A stretch of 46,234 nt of DNA, from NCBI GenBank assembly GCA_050733935.1, contig JBOHUC010000128.1, positions 1 through 46,234 on the forward strand, read 5' to 3'. The stretch comes from JBOHUC01 sp050733935 (GTDB lineage: Bacteria; Eisenbacteria; RBG-16-71-46; DASYSL01). A program made the position numbers and the translations under genes. Shown in pieces: positions 29,601 through 36,201 of the stretch (position 1 is its first letter; the number at the start of each line of letters is the position of its first letter). The notes beneath the pieces are model-generated. The model was not told the origin of the DNA. It worked only from the letters and a program-made list of their open reading frames with translations, and did not search any database.

Positions 29601-29915
29601 GTGGACCCGCCCCCCTCGGCGGAACTCGTCAGCGGACCTCACCTCGCACCCGCGCGGCCGAATCCGTTCAGCCGCAACACCGTGCTCACGTTCGCGCTCG
29701 AGCAGTCCGGGCCCGTGTGGCTAACCGTCCACGATGTCGTGGGACGCAAGGTGCGAATCCTCTCCCGCGGGGAGCTTTACCCCTCGGGATCGCACGATCG
29801 GCTGTGGGACGGGATGGACGATCGCGGCCGTGCCGCGCCGACCGGGGTCTACTTCGTGCGCTTGCGAACCGCGAGCGGCATCCGTACGCAGCAGGCCATG
29901 CGGATCGCAGACTGA
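26601..29915 (+). CDS. Exported FG-GAP propeller fused to degenerate D-Ala-D-Ala carboxypeptidase-like domain
   Basis: 1,104 residues. Signal peptide (hydrophobic 13-36), then integrin-like FG-GAP repeats to about 515 with calcium-loop motifs DFNNDGFDD (66-74), DFNNDGYDD (133-141), DFNMDGFDD (203-211) and DFDQDGRDD (404-412). Residues about 527-790 form a peptidase S11/penicillin-binding fold: the SxxK box is present (Ser552-TT-Lys555), but SxN reads SGC (615-617) and KTG reads KPG (730-732). A linker and Ig-like segment follow, and a FlgD-like C-terminal module (RPNPF, VHDVVGRKV, WDG, GVYFVRL). The ATG at 26601 has GAGGAG seven bases upstream; the frame opens earlier at 26502 without a signal peptide. 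It probably acts at the surface, binding rather than cutting peptidoglycan, though residual activity is possible. Confidence 0.82.
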   Translation: MQPPPANPGTHRAFLLLVLTCTFSLAGSLAIVSPAGAYLMLVRQGQESADLAQTGDRLGTAVAAGDFNNDGFDDLTTAAPYENEDIGVAAEHGSVIVNYGSARGITEANADYLTVGAVTDDDVHYGFALAVGDFNNDGYDDLAVGLPDLDGILFTVADAGEVWIHHGGPGGLPSTPTTIVDHADAGDAIEVGDRFGFSLAAGDFNMDGFDDLAVGVIGEDVSSGAVSVFRGSLAGITTTGATTYRPIQLGSTPESGGAFGWALAAGQMFDTLHEDLAIGAPLRMALGMSDAGQVYVMKGSATGLTTTGALIYSEDLIGFGAEVGARFGQSLAVGEISETAGTRQLVVGSPGYDGLAVDAGQVFLISDFIPPFAAAGVDHLVQGFAGTETSENGDQFGYSLAVADFDQDGRDDLAVGVPFENLENNPATGVNTTNAGQVILYKGLFTFPGPGPATVLHARTLNDTIQTSADLGTGLAFGRFDDSGRPNLAIGAPGMDDRDYRTGAMISNSGQVYVYAPWRQLQSRPHRSSVALDCNGRIVFAQRPYQAVPPASTTKAMTALLAVEGIQSGAIDSNAVYTVPEWVANSSKVSGSQAGLLENQQMRFVDLIKLAIAVSGCDACYAIGDMATGGGHVWNGLEGTIQDFTNLMNARADDFGMNQTNFTNPCGRPLVNHFTTAYDYALMSRMMMTNPLFRYFVGPQTWADIPNWPVTPYGWMQSMVGLYSDCDGVKPGNNGLSLQTGLWHATSVGNDRVAAAAFGIPSTQYGSPVTDSRGGTGRDLLALAATDCPLGFAAPQPEPPSPEPWGKRTGIPTGPGPDQCLQVFLDERSEEDARVEVRPQVVPDKDAEIQIAVERTSEMYIDPGDEVLVSFEHGEAHAPIVIGNLGAMTANLAITLSEPPGMTNVALAPGATHTIPANPSIASPFTIEIQNTSSSGPAWLSFQDGGSTSALVGGRTFASLVLGRPRQLYDEVVKVCVDGLDPAPGNEVYAVVRPDDGIVGVDPPPSAELVSGPHLAPARPNPFSRNTVLTFALEQSGPVWLTVHDVVGRKVRILSRGELYPSGSHDRLWDGMDDRGRAAPTGVYFVRLRTASGIRTQQAMRIAD

Positions 29916-29925
29916 TGCGACGGAT

Positions 29926-30825
29926 TCACTCTCCAGCGGCGAGGAGCGGACGGTCGACGTGGCTCTCCGCGTGGTACGACGAGCGCACGAGCGGCCCCGA
30001 TTCGCAGTGCTCGAAGCCCTTCGCGAGCGCGATCTGCTTGAACTCCACGAACTCGTCGGGGTGCACGTAGCGCACGACCTCGAGGCGGTGGTCGCGCGGC
30101 TTGAGATACTGGCCGAGTGTCAGGATCTGGACCTCGTGCGCGCGCAGGTCGTCCATCGTGGCGAGAACTTCGTCGCGCGTCTCGCCCAGGCCGAGCATGA
30201 GGCCCGACTTGGTCTTCGAAGTCCCATACGCGCGCGCCCGTGCCAGGAGCTCGAGCGACTGGCGGTAGATCGCTTTCGGCCGGACGCGCCGGTAGAGCCG
30301 GGGCACCGTCTCGATGTTGTGATTGAGAACCTCGGGCATTGCGCGCATCACGATGTCGAGCGCGTCCCAGTCCCCCTGGAAGTCGGGAATCAGGACCTCG
30401 ATCGTGCAGCCGGGCTTCCGGTTTCGAACCTCCTCGATGCAGAGCCGGAACTGGTCCGCTCCCTGATCGGGCAGGTCGTCACGGGTCACCGACGTGATGA
30501 CCGTGTGCGCGAGGCCGAGTTGTGCCACGGCGTCCGCGAGCCGCGACGGCTCCATCGGATCGGGCGGCCCCGCGTCGCCCTGCGGCACCGCGCAGAACGT
30601 GCACTTCCGCGTGCAGACATCTCCCAGGATCATGAACGTCGCGGTCCCACGCCCCCAGCACTCGCCGATGTTCGGGCAGCGCGCGCTCTCGCACACCGTA
30701 TGGAGCCCATGGAGCACGGGCTTCATGCGCGAGATCGTGTCAGCGCTCTTGAGCCGCACCTTGAGCCACTCGGGGCGGCGCAGGGGCGCGGTCTGCACGG
30801 CAACGTCGGGGGAAGACTCGGACAC
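29926..30825 (-). CDS. lipA: Lipoyl synthase
   Basis: Radical-SAM enzyme inserting two sulfurs into protein-bound octanoyl groups to make lipoate, in the cytosol. The 299-residue protein has the auxiliary cluster motif Cys45-X4-Cys50-X5-Cys56, the radical-SAM CX3CX2C motif (Cys71, Cys75, Cys78) and the C-terminal RSSY (281-284) whose serine binds the sacrificial cluster. The GTG at 30825 is preferred: AAAGGA stands six bases upstream, and the alternative ATG at 30864 lies immediately against a GATAAT -10 box and could not be transcribed from it. The open frame continues far upstream as an artefact. lipB is not in the window. It converges with the FG-GAP gene ten bases apart and diverges from the MFS gene. 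Confidence 0.96.
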   Translation of the reverse strand: MSESSPDVAVQTAPLRRPEWLKVRLKSADTISRMKPVLHGLHTVCESARCPNIGECWGRGTATFMILGDVCTRKCTFCAVPQGDAGPPDPMEPSRLADAVAQLGLAHTVITSVTRDDLPDQGADQFRLCIEEVRNRKPGCTIEVLIPDFQGDWDALDIVMRAMPEVLNHNIETVPRLYRRVRPKAIYRQSLELLARARAYGTSKTKSGLMLGLGETRDEVLATMDDLRAHEVQILTLGQYLKPRDHRLEVVRYVHPDEFVEFKQIALAKGFEHCESGPLVRSSYHAESHVDRPLLAAGE

Positions 30826-30864
30826 GGCACGTCCTTTCGATTCGGGGTTCGGGTTCCGGCCCAT

Positions 30865-30870
30865 ATTATC
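30865..30870 (-). promoter_or_regulatory. -10 element of lipA
   Basis: GATAAT on the reverse strand (five of six to TATAAT) in an otherwise GC-rich stretch, 40 bases upstream of the GTG start. I see no good -35 at normal spacing. Confidence 0.45.
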
Positions 30871-30921
30871 GGCTCGTTCTCCCCCGCGCCACCACGAAGC
30901 TCGTAACGCGCTGCGCCGTGC

Positions 30922-30950
30922 TTGACTGGCCGCGACCGGACTCATTAGGT
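30922..30950 (+). promoter_or_regulatory. Promoter of MFS gene with almost no leader
   Basis: TTGACT at 30922-30927, a 17-base spacer and TTAGGT at 30945-30950. The expected transcription start near 30957 is only about four bases before the ATG at 30961, and no Shine-Dalgarno is present. Confidence 0.45.
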
Positions 30951-30960
30951 TCGGTCGAAC

Positions 30961-32223
30961 ATGGTGCGGCGCATCGTCTCCGACTACTACGAAACCACCC
31001 GCGAATTCTCGCCCAACGCGCGCCTGTTCCTGTTCGCCACGTTCCTGTCGTGGATCGGGATGTCGGTCAACCAGGTCGTCTTCAATCTCTATCTGGTATC
31101 CGCCGGCTACGGCGAGGAGTTCGTCGGCGGCGTGACGTCCATGGGGGGAGCGGGCATGGCCGCGATGGCGCTCCCCGCGGGCTACCTCGCCGACCGCTTC
31201 GGCCGGCGCGCGTGCCTCCTCTGGGGCTCGGCCGCGATCGCGCTCATGCTCGGCGTGCGCGCGCTCTCCCTCTCCCCGCAGGCGCTCTTCGCCTCGACGT
31301 TCCTCCTCGGCTCGGGCCAGGCGATCGTCACGATCGCAAGCTCGCCGTTCATGAGCGAGAACTCGAGCGAGAGCGAACGCACGCACCTTTTCAGCATGCA
31401 CTTCGTCGTCGTCCTGCTTGGCGGCCTGGTCGGAAACCTCCTCGGCGGCGAGCTCCCGGGATTCCTCGAGCGGCACGCCACAGCGTGGGCGGCGAGTCCG
31501 CTTCTCGCCTTTCGAGCGACGCTGGTCGCCGGGGCAGCGGCCTCGCTCCTGGCCCTCCTGCCGCTCCCCGGCGTGGACGAAGCGCCCCGCGTCCGCGAAG
31601 CGCCGCACGAACGAATTCGCGGCCGCGATCATCTCGGGCTCCTGTCGCGACTCGCCGTGAACTATCTCCTGCTCGGGATGGGCGCCGGGCTCGTGATGCC
31701 GTTCTTCAACCTGTACTTCGCGCAGCGCTTCGGGGCGAGCCCGAGCCAGATCGGTCTCTACTTCTCGGTCGCGCAAGTCCTCACACTGGTCGCGACGCTG
31801 ATCGGACCCCTCATCGCGGGCCGCGTCGGAAAACTCAACGCGCTCACCGTGCTCCAGCTCCTCTCGCTTCCGTTTCTCGTCACGCTCGGCTTCGAGAAGC
31901 ACCTCGAGCTCGCGGTGCTCGCGTTCTGGATCCGCTCAGCACTCATGCAGATGTCCTCGCCGCTCCTCAATTCGCTCGCAATGGATTTCGTCCCGCCCGC
32001 CCTTCGCGCACGCGCGGTCGGCCTCGACAACCTGGGCTGGTACATCGGATGGGCGGTGAGCTCGGCGCTCGCGGGCTGGGTCATCCAGAACTTCGGCTAC
32101 GAATACCCGTACTATCTGACGGCCGTGTTCTACGGCCTCGCGACCGTGACGTTCTACTTCAACTTCCGCTCGCTGGCGGCGTCGAAGCGCCGGACTCCCG
32201 CTCCGGAGCCCGAAGCAGCGTGA
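30961..32223 (+). CDS. Major facilitator superfamily transporter
   Basis: Inner-membrane secondary transporter of 420 residues with about twelve hydrophobic segments. The MFS motif A between helices 2 and 3 is GYLADRFGRR (74-83), and the two halves are joined by a hydrophilic loop with HERIRGRDH near 217-225. Substrate cannot be told from sequence; drug efflux and sugar or organic-acid transport are all possible. The N-terminus (VRRIVSDYYETTREFSPNARLF) is short and cytosolic. The start lacks a Shine-Dalgarno and sits just after a promoter. The last 65 bases overlap the convergent methyltransferase gene, both stop codons included. Confidence 0.88.
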   Translation: MVRRIVSDYYETTREFSPNARLFLFATFLSWIGMSVNQVVFNLYLVSAGYGEEFVGGVTSMGGAGMAAMALPAGYLADRFGRRACLLWGSAAIALMLGVRALSLSPQALFASTFLLGSGQAIVTIASSPFMSENSSESERTHLFSMHFVVVLLGGLVGNLLGGELPGFLERHATAWAASPLLAFRATLVAGAAASLLALLPLPGVDEAPRVREAPHERIRGRDHLGLLSRLAVNYLLLGMGAGLVMPFFNLYFAQRFGASPSQIGLYFSVAQVLTLVATLIGPLIAGRVGKLNALTVLQLLSLPFLVTLGFEKHLELAVLAFWIRSALMQMSSPLLNSLAMDFVPPALRARAVGLDNLGWYIGWAVSSALAGWVIQNFGYEYPYYLTAVFYGLATVTFYFNFRSLAASKRRTPAPEPEAA

Positions 32224-32932
32224 CGCAATCCCGCCGCACGACGTCGGTCACCTGGCGGTCGACTGCAAGGCCCGCGTGCTCCGCGAGCTCGCGCATGACC
32301 GCGGGGGTCATGAGCGTGAACCGCGCGTCGGGACCGCCGCCGCGTCTCCGGCCCTCGACGTCGTAGAGGAAGCGGTTCCATCCGAGGTCGGTGAACGTGT
32401 TCCCGTGATGGAGGAGCGCGCGCCCGCCCGGGACGAGCACGCGCGCGAGCTCCTCGAGATAGAGATAGATCGTCCACGGCGTGAGGTGGACGAACACGTC
32501 GTAGCTGAACGCAGCGTCGACCGAGTGGTCAACGAGCGGCCTGAGCGTGGTGCCGTCGAGCAGGAGCGGCTCGACTTTCGGCTCCCCGCGGAAGCGCTCA
32601 CCGAGGAGCGCCACCATGGTGGGTGCGGTGTCGGCCGCGATCAGCCGATCGGCGTGCTCCACGAGCTGCGCGGTAAAACGCCCTCCGCCCGCGCCGATCT
32701 CGAGCAGCGTTCCGACGTGACCGAGAAGCGGGGAAACGAGCGTGCGATCGAGGTGGGCGACGAGCTCGCCCGGAGGCACGTCGACTCCGATCGACTCCGG
32801 GCGGTTCCACTCTTCGCCGAGCGGCGGCCCGCCCGCGGACTTCCGGTGCGCGCGCGCGTACCATTCCCATTCGCCGATCACGGGATCCGCGGGCCGGAAC
32901 CGCCCGAAAAGCCGCGCGAGGAGTTCGCGCAT
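32159..32932 (-). CDS. Class I SAM-dependent methyltransferase
   Basis: 257 residues with a Rossmann-type core: motif I LEIGAGGGR (77-85), an acidic end to strand 2 (IAADTAP, about 99-105), FSYDVFVHL as motif IV and VLVPGGRALLHHG as the post-motif region. It resembles the Methyltransf_11/25 group acting on small molecules or glycans. The substrate is not apparent. The C-terminal 15 residues are Ser/Pro-rich and lie in the overlap with the MFS gene. It is last in the reverse unit with the NitT/TauT-like transporter, 11 bases behind the AAA-associated domain gene, so cotranscription is likely even though the functional link is obscure. Confidence 0.85.
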   Translation of the reverse strand: MRELLARLFGRFRPADPVIGEWEWYARAHRKSAGGPPLGEEWNRPESIGVDVPPGELVAHLDRTLVSPLLGHVGTLLEIGAGGGRFTAQLVEHADRLIAADTAPTMVALLGERFRGEPKVEPLLLDGTTLRPLVDHSVDAAFSYDVFVHLTPWTIYLYLEELARVLVPGGRALLHHGNTFTDLGWNRFLYDVEGRRRGGGPDARFTLMTPAVMRELAEHAGLAVDRQVTDVVRRDCVTLLRAPERESGASTPPASGS

Positions 32933-32943
32933 GACGCTTCGGA

Positions 32944-33426
32944 TCAGCCTTCCTGGTCGACGTACACCACGTCCTCGTCCGGGCTGTAGCCGAGGAGCTC
33001 GGTGTAACGCCCCCAGTCGATCACGGTCTCGAACAGGCCTTCCGGTTTCTCCGCGGGCAGGTGGAGCGCGAACGCCTCGAGAAACACTTCGCGCTCGACG
33101 CGCCCGTCCTCCGACGCCTTGAGCGTCTTCAGGACGAGCTGGAACAGCGAGAGCCGCTTGATCTGCTCCTTGAGGAGCTTCTTCCGCTGGTTGATGCGCG
33201 CGCGCAGCACCTTGCTCCCGGTCGCGGTCACGACCACATCGCCCCCCGGCGTGACCACGACGTCGAGCAGCTCGGCGGCCTTGATGACCATCAGGATCTC
33301 GCCGAACTCGTAGTTGATCTCGCGCGCCAGGCGGAACACGTCCTCCTTGCCGCCCACGTCGTTCAGGTACTCGAGCAGGCCGATCAGTTTGGTGATGCTG
33401 ACGGCGGGTATCGGGTCGATGGCCAT
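32944..33426 (-). CDS. Stand-alone AAA-associated C-terminal domain protein
   Basis: 160 residues resembling the domain found at the C-terminus of certain nitrate/sulfonate-type ABC ATPases (AAA_assoc_C). The start is a winged-helix-like segment (VSITKLIGLLEYLNDVGG, DVFRLAREINYEFGEIL, AAELLDVVVTPGGDVVVTATG), then basic helices and a C-terminal region FETVIDWGRYTELLGYSPDED. In relatives this domain is fused to the ATPase; here it is encoded by a separate gene 34 bases after the ATPase stop. It presumably binds the ATPase and regulates transport. The assignment rests on remembered family features and would need a profile search. Confidence 0.72.
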   Translation of the reverse strand: MAIDPIPAVSITKLIGLLEYLNDVGGKEDVFRLAREINYEFGEILMVIKAAELLDVVVTPGGDVVVTATGSKVLRARINQRKKLLKEQIKRLSLFQLVLKTLKASEDGRVEREVFLEAFALHLPAEKPEGLFETVIDWGRYTELLGYSPDEDVVYVDQEG

Positions 33427-33460
33427 GGTCTCGGCGCCTTCCGGCTCTCCTTTGCGTTCG

Positions 33461-34327
33461 TCAGACGATCAGCGAGAAGATCTGATCGGCGTACTCGCTG
33501 AACTTCTCGTCGCGGCGGTTCCGCGGACGCTCGAGCTCGATGCGCACTTCGCTCACCACACGACCGGGCCTCGAGGAGAGCACGACCACCCGGTCGGCCA
33601 TCAGCACGGCCTCTTCGATCATGTGCGTCACCATGAGAACCGCGTTGAGCGGCATACTCTCGTCCTGCCAGAGCTGCGTCACTTCCTCGCGAAGGTTCGC
33701 GGCGGTCAGAACGTCGAGCCCCGAGAACGGCTCGTCCATGCAGAGGAGCTCGGGCTCGACCGCGAACGCACGCGCCAGCACGACGCGCTGCTTCATTCCG
33801 GCGGAGAGCTCGCGCGGATAGGCCTCCTCGTAGCCGTCGAGACCGACCTTGTCGATGTGGATGTCGGCCCGCCGCCTTCGCTCCTCGGGCGGGATCCCGC
33901 GCGCTTCGAGCGGAAGCTCGATGTTGTCGCGCACGTCGAGCCACGGCAGGAGCGAGTACGACTGGAAGATGAGCGCCGTGTCGAGGTTCACCCCGTGGAC
34001 CGGACGGCCACGATAGAGGACGCTCCCGCGATCCGGCGGCTCGAGTCCCGACACGATCTTGAGGAGGGTCGTCTTCCCGCAGCCGGAAGGGCCGACCACG
34101 CACACGAACTCGCCCTCGTCGACGCGCAGGTCCACGCTCTCAAGCGCGACCATGCGCTGCATGCCGGTCTCATAGCTCTTCGACACACCGCGAAGCTCGA
34201 GCAGCGCCTTCCGTGAAGGCGATTCCGCAGCGGGCGGATCGGGAGTGCGCTCCGTCTCCGGAGCCGCCTGCGATTCGGACGATCCCGACGGTTCGGGCGC
34301 CTGCGAGAAGAGATCCGGCGCGTCCAT
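33461..34327 (-). CDS. NitT/TauT-type ABC transporter ATPase
   Basis: ATP-binding subunit of 288 residues. Walker A GPSGCGKTT (79-87), Q-loop in LIFQSYSLLPWL, signature LSAGM (174-178), Walker B CMDEP with Glu199, and D-loop SGLD. The 40-residue N-terminal extension (Ser/Pro/Glu-rich) is not part of the domain. Its sequence, especially the SYSLLPW and LSAGMKQR segments, fits the nitrate/sulfonate/taurine importer group. The ATG at 34327 overlaps the permease stop as TGATG, implying coupled translation. The open frame runs on upstream only as an artefact of GC content. Confidence 0.88.
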   Translation of the reverse strand: MDAPDLFSQAPEPSGSSESQAAPETERTPDPPAAESPSRKALLELRGVSKSYETGMQRMVALESVDLRVDEGEFVCVVGPSGCGKTTLLKIVSGLEPPDRGSVLYRGRPVHGVNLDTALIFQSYSLLPWLDVRDNIELPLEARGIPPEERRRRADIHIDKVGLDGYEEAYPRELSAGMKQRVVLARAFAVEPELLCMDEPFSGLDVLTAANLREEVTQLWQDESMPLNAVLMVTHMIEEAVLMADRVVVLSSRPGRVVSEVRIELERPRNRRDEKFSEYADQIFSLIV

Positions 34328-36075
34328 CAGAACTCCATCCGGAAGCGGCGGGTCGCGTATTCGTACGCCGGACGCCAGAGCACGCGGTTCACGAGCAGGA
34401 TGAATCCGACCATGACGGCGAGTGTCACGACCAGGAGGCCCATGTCTCCCTGCGTCAGCGTTGCGCGCTTGAGCATCGATCCGAGCCCGTCCACGTAGTA
34501 GCGCTTCTCGCCGTAGACCATGTACTCGGACAGGATGATCGCGTTCCATCCCCCGCCCCATGCCGCCAGGCACCCGGTGACGAGCGACGGCAGCATCGCG
34601 GGGAGAAGGAGCTTCCTCCAGTAGAGCTTCTCGTCGGCTCCCATCGAGCGCAGGCTCTGCTCGAGCTCTTCGGGGATCTGGCTCACGCCCGCGAGCACGT
34701 TGAAAAGCAGATACCACTGCATACCGGTGAGAAGGAGAAGGATCGACGTCACCTCCATGCCCCAGCTGAAGCGCAGGAGGAGCGCGGTCAGCACCGGAAA
34801 GACCGCGGTCACGGGGATCGACGCCATGATCTGGAATGCGGGCACCCAGAAGCGCGCGCGCTTCGGATGATGGAAGAGATAGACGGCCATGGGAACGGCC
34901 CACGCGAGCGCGATCGCAAGGGCGAGGAAGACGCGGAGCGCCGAGAAGAGAAGTGCCTTCGGAATCGATGTCGCCTCGCCCGGCAGCGGGTTCGCCGAGA
35001 TCCAGAGGAGGCCACGGAATCCCGCGTACCCGACGAACCCGAGCAGGAGCGTGGGAAGGAGGTACGCGAGCAGGCGCCAGACGCGTCGCACGACGGGGCT
35101 GTGCACCGGACGCGCGACGAGTGCGAGCAGGCCCGAAAGCACGAAAAGAATCCCGCGCACCGCCCAGTCCGCCGGCGCCCAGACGAACTGCACGGGCTTC
35201 TGCAGGCGGCCGAGCCGTGCCGGATCGAGCCAGTCGGAGAACGCGAAGCGGAAGCGCGCCTCGGTCGGCAGGAGCTGTCCGCCGCCGACGTCGTACTTGA
35301 AACGCTCCGCCCACAGCGTGAGCGGCCGCCAGACGAAGAAGTCGAGTGCCACCACGATCCCGACGAGCACTGCGAGCCCGATCGCAAGCTGCACGGGCTT
35401 CCCCTCGGCCGCGGTCGTCATGAGATAGGAGCCCAACCCCGGCAGGCGGTAGTTCCGCGGGCCAAGCGTGATGATCTCGACCGCGATCAGGAAGTACCAG
35501 CCGTTCGCCCACGAAAGAATCGAGTTATAGATGAGGCGCGGCATCGTCACCGGGAGATGAAGCCGACGGAACAGGAGCCCCCCCGAGAGCCCGATCGACC
35601 GGGCGGCCTGCTCGAGGTCCCGCGGAATCGTGGCGAGCGCTTCGTAGACGCCGAAGATGAGGTTCCAGAGCTGGCAGGTGACGAGCAGGAACACGGCCGA
35701 CAGCTCGACGCCCAGACGCGAGCCGTGGAAGAAGTCGAGCAAGAGCAGCACGACGATCGGAAAGAATCCGAGCACCGGGACCGACTGACCGATGTCGAGG
35801 AGCGGAAGGATGATGCGCGCGGCCCGCTCGTCGCGCGCCATGAGCCCGCCGACCGTGAGCGCGATGCCGACGCACAGGACGTACGCGGCGAGCATGCGCA
35901 GGAGCGATTGAGCCGCGTAGCCGGGAAGTGCTGCGAGCGTCGACTTGATCCCGGATTCCCGGAGGAGCTCCTCCGACCACTCGCGACCGAGCACTGCGAT
36001 CACGACTCCGAAGAGCACGATCATCGCGGCCGCCGTGACGGTGTTCGAGCGCAGCTGGGCGGGGATTCGGACCAC
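34327..36075 (-). CDS. Double-domain ABC permease (NitT/TauT-like)
   Basis: 582 residues containing two binding-protein-dependent permease domains in one chain. Each half has several hydrophobic helices and a cytosolic coupling loop of the EAA type: EALATIPRDLEQAARSIG (145-162) and, in the second half, SQIPEELEQSLRSMG (about 465-478). Single-domain SsuC/TauC-type permeases normally dimerise; here both halves are fused, so one chain may pair with two ATPase subunits. No periplasmic substrate-binding protein is in the window, so substrate and even direction of transport are open. The GTG at 36075 is preceded by GGGAG at four bases and by a promoter about 45 bases upstream. It is the first gene of the unit. 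Confidence 0.85.
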   Translation of the reverse strand: MVRIPAQLRSNTVTAAAMIVLFGVVIAVLGREWSEELLRESGIKSTLAALPGYAAQSLLRMLAAYVLCVGIALTVGGLMARDERAARIILPLLDIGQSVPVLGFFPIVVLLLLDFFHGSRLGVELSAVFLLVTCQLWNLIFGVYEALATIPRDLEQAARSIGLSGGLLFRRLHLPVTMPRLIYNSILSWANGWYFLIAVEIITLGPRNYRLPGLGSYLMTTAAEGKPVQLAIGLAVLVGIVVALDFFVWRPLTLWAERFKYDVGGGQLLPTEARFRFAFSDWLDPARLGRLQKPVQFVWAPADWAVRGILFVLSGLLALVARPVHSPVVRRVWRLLAYLLPTLLLGFVGYAGFRGLLWISANPLPGEATSIPKALLFSALRVFLALAIALAWAVPMAVYLFHHPKRARFWVPAFQIMASIPVTAVFPVLTALLLRFSWGMEVTSILLLLTGMQWYLLFNVLAGVSQIPEELEQSLRSMGADEKLYWRKLLLPAMLPSLVTGCLAAWGGGWNAIILSEYMVYGEKRYYVDGLGSMLKRATLTQGDMGLLVVTLAVMVGFILLVNRVLWRPAYEYATRRFRMEF

Positions 36076-36126
36076 GGTGCTCCCTGTGGACGGGGATCGA
36101 AGCGCGAAAAGTCGAAGGGACAGGCC

Positions 36127-36156
36127 ACGCTAGCCTGCCCCTTCGGGTCCTGTCAA
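36127..36156 (-). promoter_or_regulatory. Promoter of the NitT/TauT-like unit
   Basis: On the reverse strand, TTGACA (36156-36151), an 18-base spacer and TAGCGT (36132-36127), a weak -10. The expected leader is about 45 bases before the GTG at 36075. An imperfect 8-bp inverted repeat overlaps this region (about 36115-36145) and could be an operator. Confidence 0.45.
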
Positions 36157-36201
36157 CGCTTCGAGCCGGTCGGGCCGTGGCCCGCCGGCGGCGGCCGCGA
36201 A

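Noticed and set aside
30826..31902. Upstream extension of lipA by several hundred codons
   Set aside because: Low-complexity Glu/Arg-rich, opposite the MFS gene; lipoyl synthase is full length from 30825.
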